Assembly: GCF_900112245.1 (NCBI RefSeq)
Contig: NZ_FOYX01000002.1
Location: 372,001-436,000 of the forward strand
Length of the DNA stretch: 64,000 nucleotides
Direction of reading: 5' to 3'
Source: Maribacter stanieri
GTDB taxonomy: Bacteria; Bacteroidota; Bacteroidia; Flavobacteriales; Flavobacteriaceae
Within the stretch, counting starts at the first letter, position 1. The number at the start of each line of letters is the position of its first letter. Both the position numbers and the translations under genes were made by a program. Positions 36,505-46,100 of the stretch are shown one piece after another. The notes under the pieces were generated by a model. The model saw only the letters and a program-made list of their open reading frames with translations. It searched no databases and was not told the origin of the DNA.

Positions 36505-39500
36505 CTACTTCACCTCTTTCATTAACACTTCAATAGACTTTTCTAATTGTTCATCAGTACCTTTAGCAATCACTTCAGGCTGATTTTTAATAAGAATTTC
36601 TGGGTTGGTTTCATTGTTTTCCATCCATTCACCTTGCTTATTTTTGGCGCTTACAGGTACAACACCCCAAACACCACCGTTAGGTAAACGCTCCCAACCA
36701 GCAAAACTACAGGTACCTGGTACGGGCATACCTACGGTTTTACCAATTTTTAAATCGGTATAGCCACTAGCAAAACAAGAGCCATCACTGTACATAGATT
36801 CATTGAACATTGCCAAGGTTGGCTTCGTCCACCTAGAAGTTGGTTCACCACCTACTACCCTAGCTTCGGTCTCATAAGATAAAAAAGGTACTCCAGTAAA
36901 GAACATTGCCAAATCTGCTACCAAGTCTCCACCGCCATTAAAACGGGTATCTACAATAACTCCTTTCTTATCATTGAACTTACCTAGCATTTCCTCGTAA
37001 ATAGTACGGTAAGGTCCGTCGCTCATTCCTGGTATATGTACATAGCCCAAAGTACCATTACTCTTTTCCAGTACCTCTTTTTCATTATTCTTCACCCAAC
37101 GCTCATATAACAACCCACCTTCTGTTCTTAAAGAAATAGGCTTCACGGTAATTTGCTTACTTTTACCCTTATCATCCAACACATCTAACAAGGTAAAATT
37201 ACCTTCTAAACGGTTTAAATAATAGGCTGCATCCATAGACGTACCAATAGTTTCCCCGTTAATTTTTTCGATTACCGTACCCGGTTTTATATCGAATCCC
37301 GATTTATCTAATGGTCCGCCTTTAATAACTTCTGTAATTTTAATTCCGTCTCCTTTATAATTGTAGTCTATAAAAATACCTAGCGAAGCAGTTTCATCTC
37401 CGTTAGCGATACCATCTGAAAATCGACCTCCAGCGTGACTCACATTTAGCTCGCCCAGCATTTCAGAAATCATTTCTGCAAATTCAAAGTCATTACCAAT
37501 ATGTGGCAAATACTTTTCATATTCCGTACGCATGGCTGCCCAGTCTATTCCGTGAAAATTTGAGGTATAGAAAACACCATTTGTTCGCAGCCAAATATGA
37601 TCGAACATATAACGGCGTTCTGCATCGGCATCTAATACCATTTCGGCATTTAGTTTTACCGGTTCTGTTTTGCTACCCGCTACATCAACTTTAGATATAC
37701 TACCATCTGCCAATAGAAATAGGTTCTCCTTTTTGGCATCCCACTGCAGGCTTCCTCTTTTGGCATCAAGAGCTATCAACATTTTAGTGCTCTTGGTACG
37801 TATTTCGGTTTCCCAAAGATTTAGGTTCTTTTCAAACTTGGTAAGATAATATAGCTTCTCCCCGTCTTTAGATAGTACGGCATCTGCAAGTGTAGAAGAA
37901 TGTATGGTTAATCTAGATTTTCTTCTTTCCACATTTTCCAAATCAAACTTCAGGGCTTTTACTGTAGCCTCTTCCTTTTTATCGTCTTTCTTCTTTTTAT
38001 CGTCTGTTTTGGCTTCATCCTTTTTTTCTTTAGCAGCTTCTTCTATCATTTTCAACAAATCATATTCTTCTTTTGTATTGTTGAACTTATCCCATGATTC
38101 TTGATTTAAAAACATGCTATAGACATCGGTTTCAAAAGAACCGCTTGTTGCATAACTCTTAAGTCCGTCCCGATTGGTAAAATACATTATCTGACTACCA
38201 TCGTTCACCCATTTTGGTGTAAAATCGTAATAACCGCTTTGGGTCAGATTTTTACGTTGTTTTCCATCCTTAGAAATTAATAAGACTTCAACATTATTCA
38301 ACGATACTTTCCAATCTACCAACAGCCACTTACTATCTGGACTCCATTGAAAATATTGATCACCGTCTTGCATGTGTATGACATCTTTTGGAGTCATTAT
38401 GGTGGTAATCTCTTTTGTCTTTAAGTTTTTGACTTTTAAGGTTCTTCTACCTTCCACATAAGCTATGTATGTACTGTCTGGTGAAAATTCAGGTAAGTAT
38501 ATATCTTCTTTTGCCGTTACTAAAGTATCTTCTTTAAATATCGTGGCAGCAAATAAATAAGGTTCTTCTGACCGTACTTTTGAAGACTTAAAAATACTCC
38601 ACTTACCATTTCTTTCACTGGCATAGGAAACGGCCTTACCATCTGGCATAAACTTTACAAAACGCTCTTGCTCTGGTGTATTGGTTATACGTTTGGTCAA
38701 GGAGCCATCTACAGATGTAACAAATACCTCTCCTCTACTAATAAATGCTATTTCTTTACCATTTGGAGATACATCCATTTCTTGCACACCACCATTTACA
38801 GATTTATAGGTAATAGGATTGCTATCTTCTTGTGATCTAACTATAATTTCTACTTTCTTAGCCTCTTCACCTGCTTTTAGCGTATAAATTTCGCCATCGT
38901 AACCAAATGCCAAAGTATTGTTCCCAATACTTAATGAGCGTACTGGGTGTGTCTTAAAACTAGTATGTGCTGCTATTTCAGGTTCACCCGTCAATGACAT
39001 TGAAAAGACATTAAAAGAGCCTTCTTGCTCGCTTAAATAGTAAATAGCGTTGCCATCTTTTGAAAATACCGGATTACGGTCTTCTCCCTTAAAACTGGTT
39101 AATTTAATATGTTTACCTGTTGCCGGCTCATACGACCAAATATCTCTTGTAACGGCAGATTTATGATGCTTTCTAAATTCGTCTTCATATCCCTTTTTAT
39201 CGTGATACACCATCTTGGTTCCATCAGCATTTACTTGTAAATCTTCTGCAGGCACTGTCAACAATTGACCTACACGCCCACCAATTACAGGTATGCTATA
39301 TAGCTCTGGTTGATCATCTGTTGGATACTGTCGATGCTGGGCAATATCTAATCGGTCTGCACCAAATAGTACATCTGAATCATTGGCAGAAAAACTAAAT
39401 GGTTTTTCATCATTACTGTGATACGTTAATCGTGTTGCCTCACCACCTTGGCCATCCATTACATAGACATCAAAATTGCCATATCGGTTAGATGAAAAAG

Positions 39501-39735
39501 CGATTTTCTCCCCACTTTTACTCCAAACAGGCGCATAATCGTGTGCCGAATGGTAGGTTAATTGCTTTGCTATACCACCATCTACAGGTACAGTAAACAA
39601 GTTTCCTTTATAGGTAAATGCAATGGTATTTCCATCTGGTGAAATGGCAGGGTAACGTGCCCATTTCGGATTTGTTTGTGCTGAACATACATAAGTTAGG
39701 CATACCGCCACTGCAGTTAAAAAAGAATATTTCAT
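36505..39735 (-). CDS. Exported tricorn-like S41 protease
   Basis: 1076 residues with a signal peptide (cleavage near VCSAQ). Residues about 25-560 hold TolB/WD-type propeller repeats (YPAISPDGNTIAFTYKGN, YAPVWSKSGEKIAFSSN). A lysine/glutamate-rich insert lies near 575-600. Then come a C1-like region, a PDZ domain (LGIFIDYNYKGDGIKITEV) and an S41 catalytic domain. The probable nucleophile is the serine in MYSDGSCFASG, and the substrate cleft is marked by VIVDTRFNGGGD. It matches bacterial tricorn homologues, here in the periplasm rather than the cytosol. It is monocistronic, 97 bp after the cassette-like region. Confidence 0.9.
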   Translation of the reverse strand: MKYSFLTAVAVCLTYVCSAQTNPKWARYPAISPDGNTIAFTYKGNLFTVPVDGGIAKQLTYHSAHDYAPVWSKSGEKIAFSSNRYGNFDVYVMDGQGGEATRLTYHSNDEKPFSFSANDSDVLFGADRLDIAQHRQYPTDDQPELYSIPVIGGRVGQLLTVPAEDLQVNADGTKMVYHDKKGYEDEFRKHHKSAVTRDIWSYEPATGKHIKLTSFKGEDRNPVFSKDGNAIYYLSEQEGSFNVFSMSLTGEPEIAAHTSFKTHPVRSLSIGNNTLAFGYDGEIYTLKAGEEAKKVEIIVRSQEDSNPITYKSVNGGVQEMDVSPNGKEIAFISRGEVFVTSVDGSLTKRITNTPEQERFVKFMPDGKAVSYASERNGKWSIFKSSKVRSEEPYLFAATIFKEDTLVTAKEDIYLPEFSPDSTYIAYVEGRRTLKVKNLKTKEITTIMTPKDVIHMQDGDQYFQWSPDSKWLLVDWKVSLNNVEVLLISKDGKQRKNLTQSGYYDFTPKWVNDGSQIMYFTNRDGLKSYATSGSFETDVYSMFLNQESWDKFNNTKEEYDLLKMIEEAAKEKKDEAKTDDKKKKDDKKEEATVKALKFDLENVERRKSRLTIHSSTLADAVLSKDGEKLYYLTKFEKNLNLWETEIRTKSTKMLIALDAKRGSLQWDAKKENLFLLADGSISKVDVAGSKTEPVKLNAEMVLDADAERRYMFDHIWLRTNGVFYTSNFHGIDWAAMRTEYEKYLPHIGNDFEFAEMISEMLGELNVSHAGGRFSDGIANGDETASLGIFIDYNYKGDGIKITEVIKGGPLDKSGFDIKPGTVIEKINGETIGTSMDAAYYLNRLEGNFTLLDVLDDKGKSKQITVKPISLRTEGGLLYERWVKNNEKEVLEKSNGTLGYVHIPGMSDGPYRTIYEEMLGKFNDKKGVIVDTRFNGGGDLVADLAMFFTGVPFLSYETEARVVGGEPTSRWTKPTLAMFNESMYSDGSCFASGYTDLKIGKTVGMPVPGTCSFAGWERLPNGGVWGVVPVSAKNKQGEWMENNETNPEILIKNQPEVIAKGTDEQLEKSIEVLMKEVK

Positions 39736-39881
39736 ACGTATTTCTAGTTGGTATTTAGTCGGTTAGAAAGATAGGTATTTGATTTGTTTACGGCAATCCA
39801 TGAGTGATCAATGGTATTGAATTCTACATACTTTGCAAAAACTCATCAAATCTGTTTAATTTTACTCGATAATCGAGATTT

Positions 39882-39957
39882 AAATACTCCGACGCTTGCG
39901 TCGAAATATAAATTATATTTTCAATTCAATGTCTCGCGGACTTGCGCCGGGGTATTT
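39882..39957. repeat. REP-like inverted-arm element
   Basis: Two related G/C-rich arms face each other. The left arm begins AAATACTCCGACGC (39882-39895) and closes as a small hairpin CGACGC-TT-GCGTCG. The right arm ends GCGCCGGGGTATTT (39944-39957). Read inward, AAATACTCCGACGC and AAATACCCCGGCGC differ at only two positions. They enclose an AT-rich core. The element lies just upstream of the methyltransferase start. Confidence 0.6.
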
Positions 39958-39983
39958 ACTAGAGTACAAAACACGCAATTATC

Positions 39984-40577
39984 TTGAAAGAAGAAGAAAA
40001 TTATTGGACAGAACGCTACGTAGAAAAAAAGACGGGTTGGGATATTGGCTACCCTTCTACTCCAATAAAAACTTATGTTGACCAACTACAAAATAAGGCG
40101 TTACAAATCTTGATACCTGGTGCAGGAAATGCCTATGAAGCCGAATACCTTTGGAAAGCAGGATTTAAAAATGTACATATTTTAGATATTTCTGAAGTTC
40201 CATTGAAGGCATTCAAAAAAAGGAATCCCGATTTCCCAGAGGCAAATATGCACCAAGCGGATTTCTTCGAGTTTAAAGGTCAGTACGATTTAATAATAGA
40301 ACAAACTTTTTTCTGCTCTTTTGTACCTACAGATACCAATAGAAAACAATATGCTAAGCACATGGCAAGCCTATTACAACCGAATGGAAAATTAGTGGGA
40401 CTTTGGTTTGATATTCCATTAACTGGCGATATGATTAAACGCCCTTTTGGAGGAAACAAAGAACTGTATACCAAATACTTATCACCATATTTTAAAACGA
40501 TCACTTTCGATCAGTGCTATAATTCTATTCCACCAAGACAGGGTAATGAATTGTTTGGGATTTTTCAAGTTCGTTGA
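39984..40577 (+). CDS. SAM-dependent methyltransferase (TPMT family)
   Basis: 197 residues with a TTG start at 39984 (MKEEENYWTERYVEKKTGWD); no ATG is available before residue 80. The SAM motif is LIPGAGNAYEAEYLW, followed by ILDISEVPLKAFKKR and IEQTFFCSFVPT, characteristic of the thiopurine S-methyltransferase-like family. Bacterial relatives methylate thiols, selenium, tellurium or small halides. Cytosolic. It stands alone between two repeat elements, so its local mobility or variability is worth noting. Confidence 0.83.
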   Translation: MKEEENYWTERYVEKKTGWDIGYPSTPIKTYVDQLQNKALQILIPGAGNAYEAEYLWKAGFKNVHILDISEVPLKAFKKRNPDFPEANMHQADFFEFKGQYDLIIEQTFFCSFVPTDTNRKQYAKHMASLLQPNGKLVGLWFDIPLTGDMIKRPFGGNKELYTKYLSPYFKTITFDQCYNSIPPRQGNELFGIFQVR

Positions 40578-40591
40578 TGGTTGTTGGTTTT

Positions 40592-40760
40592 CACTTCGGC
40601 TTCGCTCAGTGACCATGCATCAATTTGTCTTTTCGAGCGCAATCGAGAACTAAGGAACATAAATTCAACAGATTGCCACGTAGCGAAAAGCTCCTCGCAA
40701 AGACGAATAAAAAACTGGCTACTGAAAACTGTTACTGCCAACTGAAAACTGAAAACTGAA
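40592..40760 (+). repeat. Dispersed intergenic repeat plus AAACTG word repeat
   Basis: The 300-bp gap after the methyltransferase contains CACTTCGGCTTCGCTCAGTG (40592-40611), CTTTTCGAGCGCAATCGAGA (40629-40648), then GATTGCCACGTAGCG and CTCCTCGCAAAGACG. These words resemble dispersed intergenic repeats I associate with Flavobacteriaceae (recollection, not searched). A tail of overlapping ACTGAAAACTG units follows to 40760. The remaining bases to 40877 are AT-rich and show nothing clear. Confidence 0.55.
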
Positions 40761-40877
40761 TCCATCAAATGTTAATTAATTACCGATTATACAAAACCAA
40801 CCACTGTTAACATCCTTTTAAGAATACTTCCCTTTCTTTTCATTTATTTTTAGGCACATAACTAACAAACCACTACA

Positions 40878-43800
40878 ATGACAAGAAGATTACTCTCCCT
40901 GTTGATGCTTTTTGCATCTTTTTTCGTTACAGCTCAAGAATTTAAAATGGACCTGGTACAGGACATGAAACCCCGTAACATCGGTCCGGGTGGTATGAGC
41001 GGTCGTGTTACTAGCATTGATGTTGTCAACTCAAATCCTGATATTATGTATGTAGGTACCGCTTCTGGTGGCTTATGGAAATCTACATCTGGCGGCATAA
41101 AGTGGGATCCTATTTTTGATAAAGAGGTTACTGCCTCTATTGGTGCAGTTGCTATTCAACAAAGTAATCCGTCTGTTATTTGGGCAGGTACAGGTGAAGG
41201 TAATCCTAGAAATAGTTTAAATGGTGGGTACGGAGTATACAAATCTCTAGACGGCGGAAAAACTTGGAAATCTATGGGTCTTGAAAAAACAAGACACATT
41301 CATAGAATTAAGATTGACCCAATGAACCCTAATATCGTATATGTAGGTGCTATTGGATCTCCTTGGGGCGAACACCCAGAACGTGGTGTTTTTAAAACTA
41401 CAGATGGTGGCGAAACTTGGGAGAAAGTTCTTTTTGTAAATAATAAAACAGGGGTTGCAGACCTTATTATGGATCCGACCAATCCTAATAAATTAATTGC
41501 CGCAATGTGGGAACACAAGCGCGATCCTTGGTTCTTTAACTCTGGTGGTTCAGGTAGTGGCTTGTACATGACACATGATGGTGGTAAGAATTGGAAAAAA
41601 TTATCTGAAGAAGATGGTTTGCCTGCTGGTGACCTGGGTAGAATAGGTGTGGCTATTGCTCCTGGCAAACCAGATGTTATTTATGCATTGGTAGAAGCTA
41701 AAAAGAATGCGCTATACAAATCTGAGGATGGCGGATTTAAATGGAAAAAAATCAATGAAAAAGATGATATTGGAAATAGACCTTTTTACTATTCTGAAAT
41801 TTATGTAGATCCTGAAAATGAAAATAGAGTGTTTTCAGTATTTACCTACGTGAACGTTTCGCAAGACGGTGGAAAAAACTTTGAACAATTAATGCCGGCA
41901 TATCGTGCAGATAATGGAGTACATCCTGATCACCACGCATTTTGGATTCACCCAGATAACGGACAGTTTATGATGGACGGTAATGACGGTGGATTAAATA
42001 TTTCTAAAGACGGAGGAAAAACTTGGCGCTTTGTAGGGAACCTTCCGGTTGCTCAATTTTATCATATTGCAACGGATAACGAGTATCCGTATAATGTATA
42101 CGGTGGTATGCAAGACAACGGTTCTTGGAGAGGTCCTGCTTATGTTTGGAAAGCGCAGGGAATTCGTAATAGCTACTGGCAAGAAATTAGCTTTGGTGAT
42201 GGGTTTGATGTTGTTCCCGACCCTGTAGATTCTAGATATGGCTATACCATGAGTCAGCAAGGTAACGTACAGCGTTTTGATCATGTTACGGGAGATAATT
42301 ACATAGTGCGCCCTACTCCACCAGATGCTACAACAGAACTTCGTTTTAACTGGAACTCGGCAATTAGCCAAGATCCTTTTGATAACAGTACCGTTTATTT
42401 TGGTAGTCAGTTTGTACATAAGAGTACGGATAAGGCATTGACCTGGAAGGTGATTTCTCCAGATTTAACTACGAACGACCCAGAAAAACAAAAGCAAAGT
42501 GAAAGTGGCGGATTGTCTATGGATGCTACCGGTGCTGAAAACCATACTACCATATTGGTTATTGAACCTTCTACAGTTGAAAAAGATATGCTTTGGGTAG
42601 GTTCTGATGATGGTCGTGTACATTACACTCAAAATGGTGGCGAAACATGGAACGATGTTACCGCCAATATAAAAGGCTTACCTAAAGGAAGCTGGATTCC
42701 GCAAATAAAAGCATCTACACGAAATAAAGGTGAAGCGCTATTAATTGCGAATGATTACAGAAGATTCAACTACACACCATATGCATACCGTACAAAAGAT
42801 TACGGTAAATCTTGGACAAGAATTGTGGACGCTACTGATGTAGAAAGCTATGCGCTATCTATTATCGAAGATCCAGAGAATCCTAACTTGCTGTTTTTAG
42901 GTACCGATGATGGATTGTATGTTTCTTTCAATGCGGGAGATAAATGGCAAAAATGGACTGAAGGTTTCCCTACGGTTTCCACTAAAGATTTAGCTATTCA
43001 CCCAAGAGAACATGATTTGGTTATAGGTACTTTTGGTCGTGCTGCATGGGTATTAGATGATATTCGTCCATTGCGTGCATTGGCTTCAGATGCATCTATC
43101 CTGAACCAAGAAATAGAAATATTTACTCCGCCAACGGCATATCAAGCTTCATATCAACAGCCAACAGGAAGTCGTTTTGGTGGTGATGGACTTTACCAAG
43201 GTGAAAACAGAAAGTCTGGCGCAATGATTACCTATTATTTAAAAGAAGGTAAAAAGGATGCCAAAAAAGAGAAGCCTTCTTCAAAAGAAAAAGAGGGTGC
43301 TACTGAGGAAAAATCAGAAGCAGTTGAATTAACTGGTGTACAAAAGAAAGATTCTGTTCAGTTCGATTTTTATGATGGTGACAGATTAATTCGTACCTTA
43401 AAATATAAGACTCCAGAAAAAGCCGGATTCCACAGAATTTATTGGGGAATGGATGAAAAAGGGGCTGATAGACCCTCTAGAAAAGTAATTACCAAGAAAA
43501 AGGAATCTGGAGGATTAGATGTTAAACCCGGAACTTACACTATAAAAATGCTTTATGGTGAAACGGAAGAAGAAACTACAATTACGGTAGCTTCCGACCC
43601 ACGTTTAGATGTTTCAGCAGTAGCTATAACTGAAGCTTATACCAATGGTAAAGTGTTAGAATCTTACATGCAAAAAGCCGCAGATGCCGTTCAGCAATTG
43701 GCACAAAGCAAAGCAACTGCAGAACAGTTTCAAAAAGATTTGAAAAAGGAAGATGACAAAAAGTATAAAGAGCAGATCGATGCCTCAAAAGATATCATTA

Positions 43801-44102
43801 AACAAATAGATTCTGTTACCGCCATATATTTAGGTAAGGTAGATAAGCGACAAGGTATTACTCGAAGTAAAGAGATGACGGTAATGCAACGTTTACAAAT
43901 TGCACGTCGTTATGTTGGTTCTCGTAAAGCAGGTATGACAGCTACGGAAAAACAATTAATGCAATTTGCCAAAGATGATCTGCAGAGCGCACTACAAAAA
44001 ACAAATGCTTTCTTCGCCAAAGAATGGGTAGATTACCGAAATAATATGAAAAGTTTAGATTTATCACCTTTTAAAAAAACAGAAGTATATAAATTAAATT
44101 AA
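40878..44102 (+). CDS. Exported VPS10/sortilin-like BNR-repeat propeller protein
   Basis: 1074 residues with a signal peptide (LLMLFASFFVTAQ). Repeated sialidase/BNR Asp-box-like motifs (SKDGGKTWRF, TQNGGETWNDV, KDYGKSWTRI) and sortilin-type turns build one or two large beta-propellers over about residues 30-740. An alanine/lysine/glutamate-rich linker follows near 790-815. The C-terminal part is partly helical, with a beta-sandwich piece (KPGTYTIKMLYGETEEETTI). Such proteins are annotated as glycosyl hydrolases, but catalytic residues are not evident, and a binding role is possible. An S9 peptidase gene follows after 33 bp. Confidence 0.82.
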   Translation: MTRRLLSLLMLFASFFVTAQEFKMDLVQDMKPRNIGPGGMSGRVTSIDVVNSNPDIMYVGTASGGLWKSTSGGIKWDPIFDKEVTASIGAVAIQQSNPSVIWAGTGEGNPRNSLNGGYGVYKSLDGGKTWKSMGLEKTRHIHRIKIDPMNPNIVYVGAIGSPWGEHPERGVFKTTDGGETWEKVLFVNNKTGVADLIMDPTNPNKLIAAMWEHKRDPWFFNSGGSGSGLYMTHDGGKNWKKLSEEDGLPAGDLGRIGVAIAPGKPDVIYALVEAKKNALYKSEDGGFKWKKINEKDDIGNRPFYYSEIYVDPENENRVFSVFTYVNVSQDGGKNFEQLMPAYRADNGVHPDHHAFWIHPDNGQFMMDGNDGGLNISKDGGKTWRFVGNLPVAQFYHIATDNEYPYNVYGGMQDNGSWRGPAYVWKAQGIRNSYWQEISFGDGFDVVPDPVDSRYGYTMSQQGNVQRFDHVTGDNYIVRPTPPDATTELRFNWNSAISQDPFDNSTVYFGSQFVHKSTDKALTWKVISPDLTTNDPEKQKQSESGGLSMDATGAENHTTILVIEPSTVEKDMLWVGSDDGRVHYTQNGGETWNDVTANIKGLPKGSWIPQIKASTRNKGEALLIANDYRRFNYTPYAYRTKDYGKSWTRIVDATDVESYALSIIEDPENPNLLFLGTDDGLYVSFNAGDKWQKWTEGFPTVSTKDLAIHPREHDLVIGTFGRAAWVLDDIRPLRALASDASILNQEIEIFTPPTAYQASYQQPTGSRFGGDGLYQGENRKSGAMITYYLKEGKKDAKKEKPSSKEKEGATEEKSEAVELTGVQKKDSVQFDFYDGDRLIRTLKYKTPEKAGFHRIYWGMDEKGADRPSRKVITKKKESGGLDVKPGTYTIKMLYGETEEETTITVASDPRLDVSAVAITEAYTNGKVLESYMQKAADAVQQLAQSKATAEQFQKDLKKEDDKKYKEQIDASKDIIKQIDSVTAIYLGKVDKRQGITRSKEMTVMQRLQIARRYVGSRKAGMTATEKQLMQFAKDDLQSALQKTNAFFAKEWVDYRNNMKSLDLSPFKKTEVYKLN

Positions 44103-44135
44103 TATGTAAAAGTCTAACAATCAAAAACTACTACT

Positions 44136-46070
44136 ATGAAGTACCTAATGGCTTGCTTTGTGTTTACGCTTATATTAAGCTGTAAAGAAGAACCTAAAAA
44201 ACCTTCTATTGCAGAAACGATGAAGACCTATACCATCAAACAAATGATGGATAACGAAGCCATTGGTGGCGGTAGTTTTTCCCCTGATAATTCTAAATTA
44301 CTTATCTCAAGTAATAGATCTGGTATTTACAACATGTACACAGTGCCTACGAGTGGCGGTGAATTGACTCCCGTTACAAAGTCTGACAGTGCATCTGTAT
44401 TTGCCATATCCTATTTTCCAAAAGATGACCGTATGTTGTTTAGAATGGATGGAAATGGTGATGAGATTTTCCATATTTACGTAAGAGATTTAGACGGTAC
44501 TCAGACCGACCTTACACCAGCAGAAGGTGCCCGCGCATCGTTCTACGGATGGGCAGAAGATGATATGAGTTTCTACTATACTTCTAACGAGAGAAATCCT
44601 AGAAATGATGATATCTATGAATTAGACCTAGAAACTTTAGAGCCTACCCTGATCTATGAAAATATGGAAGGATATAGTATTGACGGAATTTCTGAAGACA
44701 AGAAATATATAACCTTGGGCAAGCCTATCAATACTAATGATTCCGACTTGTTTATTTACACTGTGTCGAATAAAAAGCTTACCAAAATCAATGAAAATCA
44801 AAGCGCCAACAGTAGCTCTGAATTTTCTAATGATGGTTCTTCTTTGTATTATACAACAGATGATGGCGAGGAATTCTCTTATTTAATGAAGTACGATATC
44901 GCCACTGGCAACAGAGAAAAGGTGATGCAGAAAAATTGGGATATATGGGGTACCTATTTTACAGAAAATGGCACCTATCAAGTGACCTATATTAACGAAG
45001 ATGCCAAGAATGTCATTGAAATAAAGAATGTTAACACCGGTGAAAATGTTGCTCTTCCTTCCTTAGATGGTTTGGACGTAACCAGTGTAGATTTCTCAGA
45101 TGATGAAAAACTAATGCGTTTTTACGCCGGTGGGTCACACACCCCTTCTAATTTGTTCGTTTATAATTTAGAAACCAAAGAACAGACCCAGTTGACCAAT
45201 GTTTTAAATAGCGAAATAAACGGCGAAGACTTGGTGAATGCAGAGTTAATTCGTTACAAGTCTTTTGATGGGGTTGAAATTCCTGCCATTTATTACAAAC
45301 CTCACCAAGCAAGTGCGGACACCAAAGTACCTGCGTTGGTTTGGGTTCATGGCGGACCAGGTGGTCAGAGTCGTCAAAATTTCAGTTCTTTTATACAGTA
45401 CTTAACCAACCATGGGTATGCTGTACTTGCCGTGAACAATAGAGGTAGTAGCGGTTATGGCAAAACTTTTTATCAAATGGATGACCTAAACCATGGCGAC
45501 AAAGATTTGAAAGACTGTGTAGAAGGTAAAAATTGGCTTGCTTCTCAACCAGAAATAGATGCAGAAAAAATAGGGATTATAGGAGGCTCTTACGGTGGGT
45601 ATATGACCATGGCTGCATTGACTTACACCCCAGAAGAGTTTGCCGTTGGAGTAAATCTTTTTGGCGTTACCAATTGGATCAGAACATTAAAGAGTATTCC
45701 ACCATGGTGGGAGTCTTTTAAAGATGCGCTTTACTTAGAATTAGGTGATCCTTATAGTGCAGATTCTGTACGTTTAAAGGAGATATCACCCCTATTCCAT
45801 ACAGATAAAGTTACCAAGCCCTTAATTGTGCTGCAAGGATCTCAAGACCCTAGAGTACTACAAGTAGAATCTGATGAGATTGTTGCCGGAGTAAAAAAGA
45901 ACGGTGTACCTGTAGAGTATGTGCTGTTTGAAGATGAGGGACATGGTTTCGTTAAAAAGGAAAATCAAATTGAAGCCTATAGTAGAGTTCTACAATTTTT
46001 AGATGTATATCTAAAAAAAGATAAAGGAACAGCTATTGAAGATGACACACCTGTAAAGGGTAAGCCATAA
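44136..46070 (+). CDS. S9-family prolyl oligopeptidase-like lipoprotein
   Basis: 644 residues. The N-terminus is a lipoprotein signal (LILSC). A WD-like propeller covers about 45-370 (GGGSFSPDNSKLLISSNRSG). The alpha/beta-hydrolase domain follows, with HGGPGGQSRQ for the oxyanion loop, the nucleophile S485 in GGSYGGYM, the acid probably in QGSQDPRV and the histidine in DEGHGF. It is anchored in an outer or inner membrane and would cleave short peptides. It lies 33 bp after the BNR propeller gene and 30 bp before the DUF2490 gene, so co-transcription is likely. Confidence 0.92.
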   Translation: MKYLMACFVFTLILSCKEEPKKPSIAETMKTYTIKQMMDNEAIGGGSFSPDNSKLLISSNRSGIYNMYTVPTSGGELTPVTKSDSASVFAISYFPKDDRMLFRMDGNGDEIFHIYVRDLDGTQTDLTPAEGARASFYGWAEDDMSFYYTSNERNPRNDDIYELDLETLEPTLIYENMEGYSIDGISEDKKYITLGKPINTNDSDLFIYTVSNKKLTKINENQSANSSSEFSNDGSSLYYTTDDGEEFSYLMKYDIATGNREKVMQKNWDIWGTYFTENGTYQVTYINEDAKNVIEIKNVNTGENVALPSLDGLDVTSVDFSDDEKLMRFYAGGSHTPSNLFVYNLETKEQTQLTNVLNSEINGEDLVNAELIRYKSFDGVEIPAIYYKPHQASADTKVPALVWVHGGPGGQSRQNFSSFIQYLTNHGYAVLAVNNRGSSGYGKTFYQMDDLNHGDKDLKDCVEGKNWLASQPEIDAEKIGIIGGSYGGYMTMAALTYTPEEFAVGVNLFGVTNWIRTLKSIPPWWESFKDALYLELGDPYSADSVRLKEISPLFHTDKVTKPLIVLQGSQDPRVLQVESDEIVAGVKKNGVPVEYVLFEDEGHGFVKKENQIEAYSRVLQFLDVYLKKDKGTAIEDDTPVKGKP

Positions 46071-46100
46071 TTATTAAATTGAAAATTAAGAAGACGAAGA

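Noticed and set aside
41300-42419. Two antisense frames (122 and 141 codons) in the BNR propeller gene
   Set aside because: The repeated nature of the propeller gene produces long shadow frames; no independent support.
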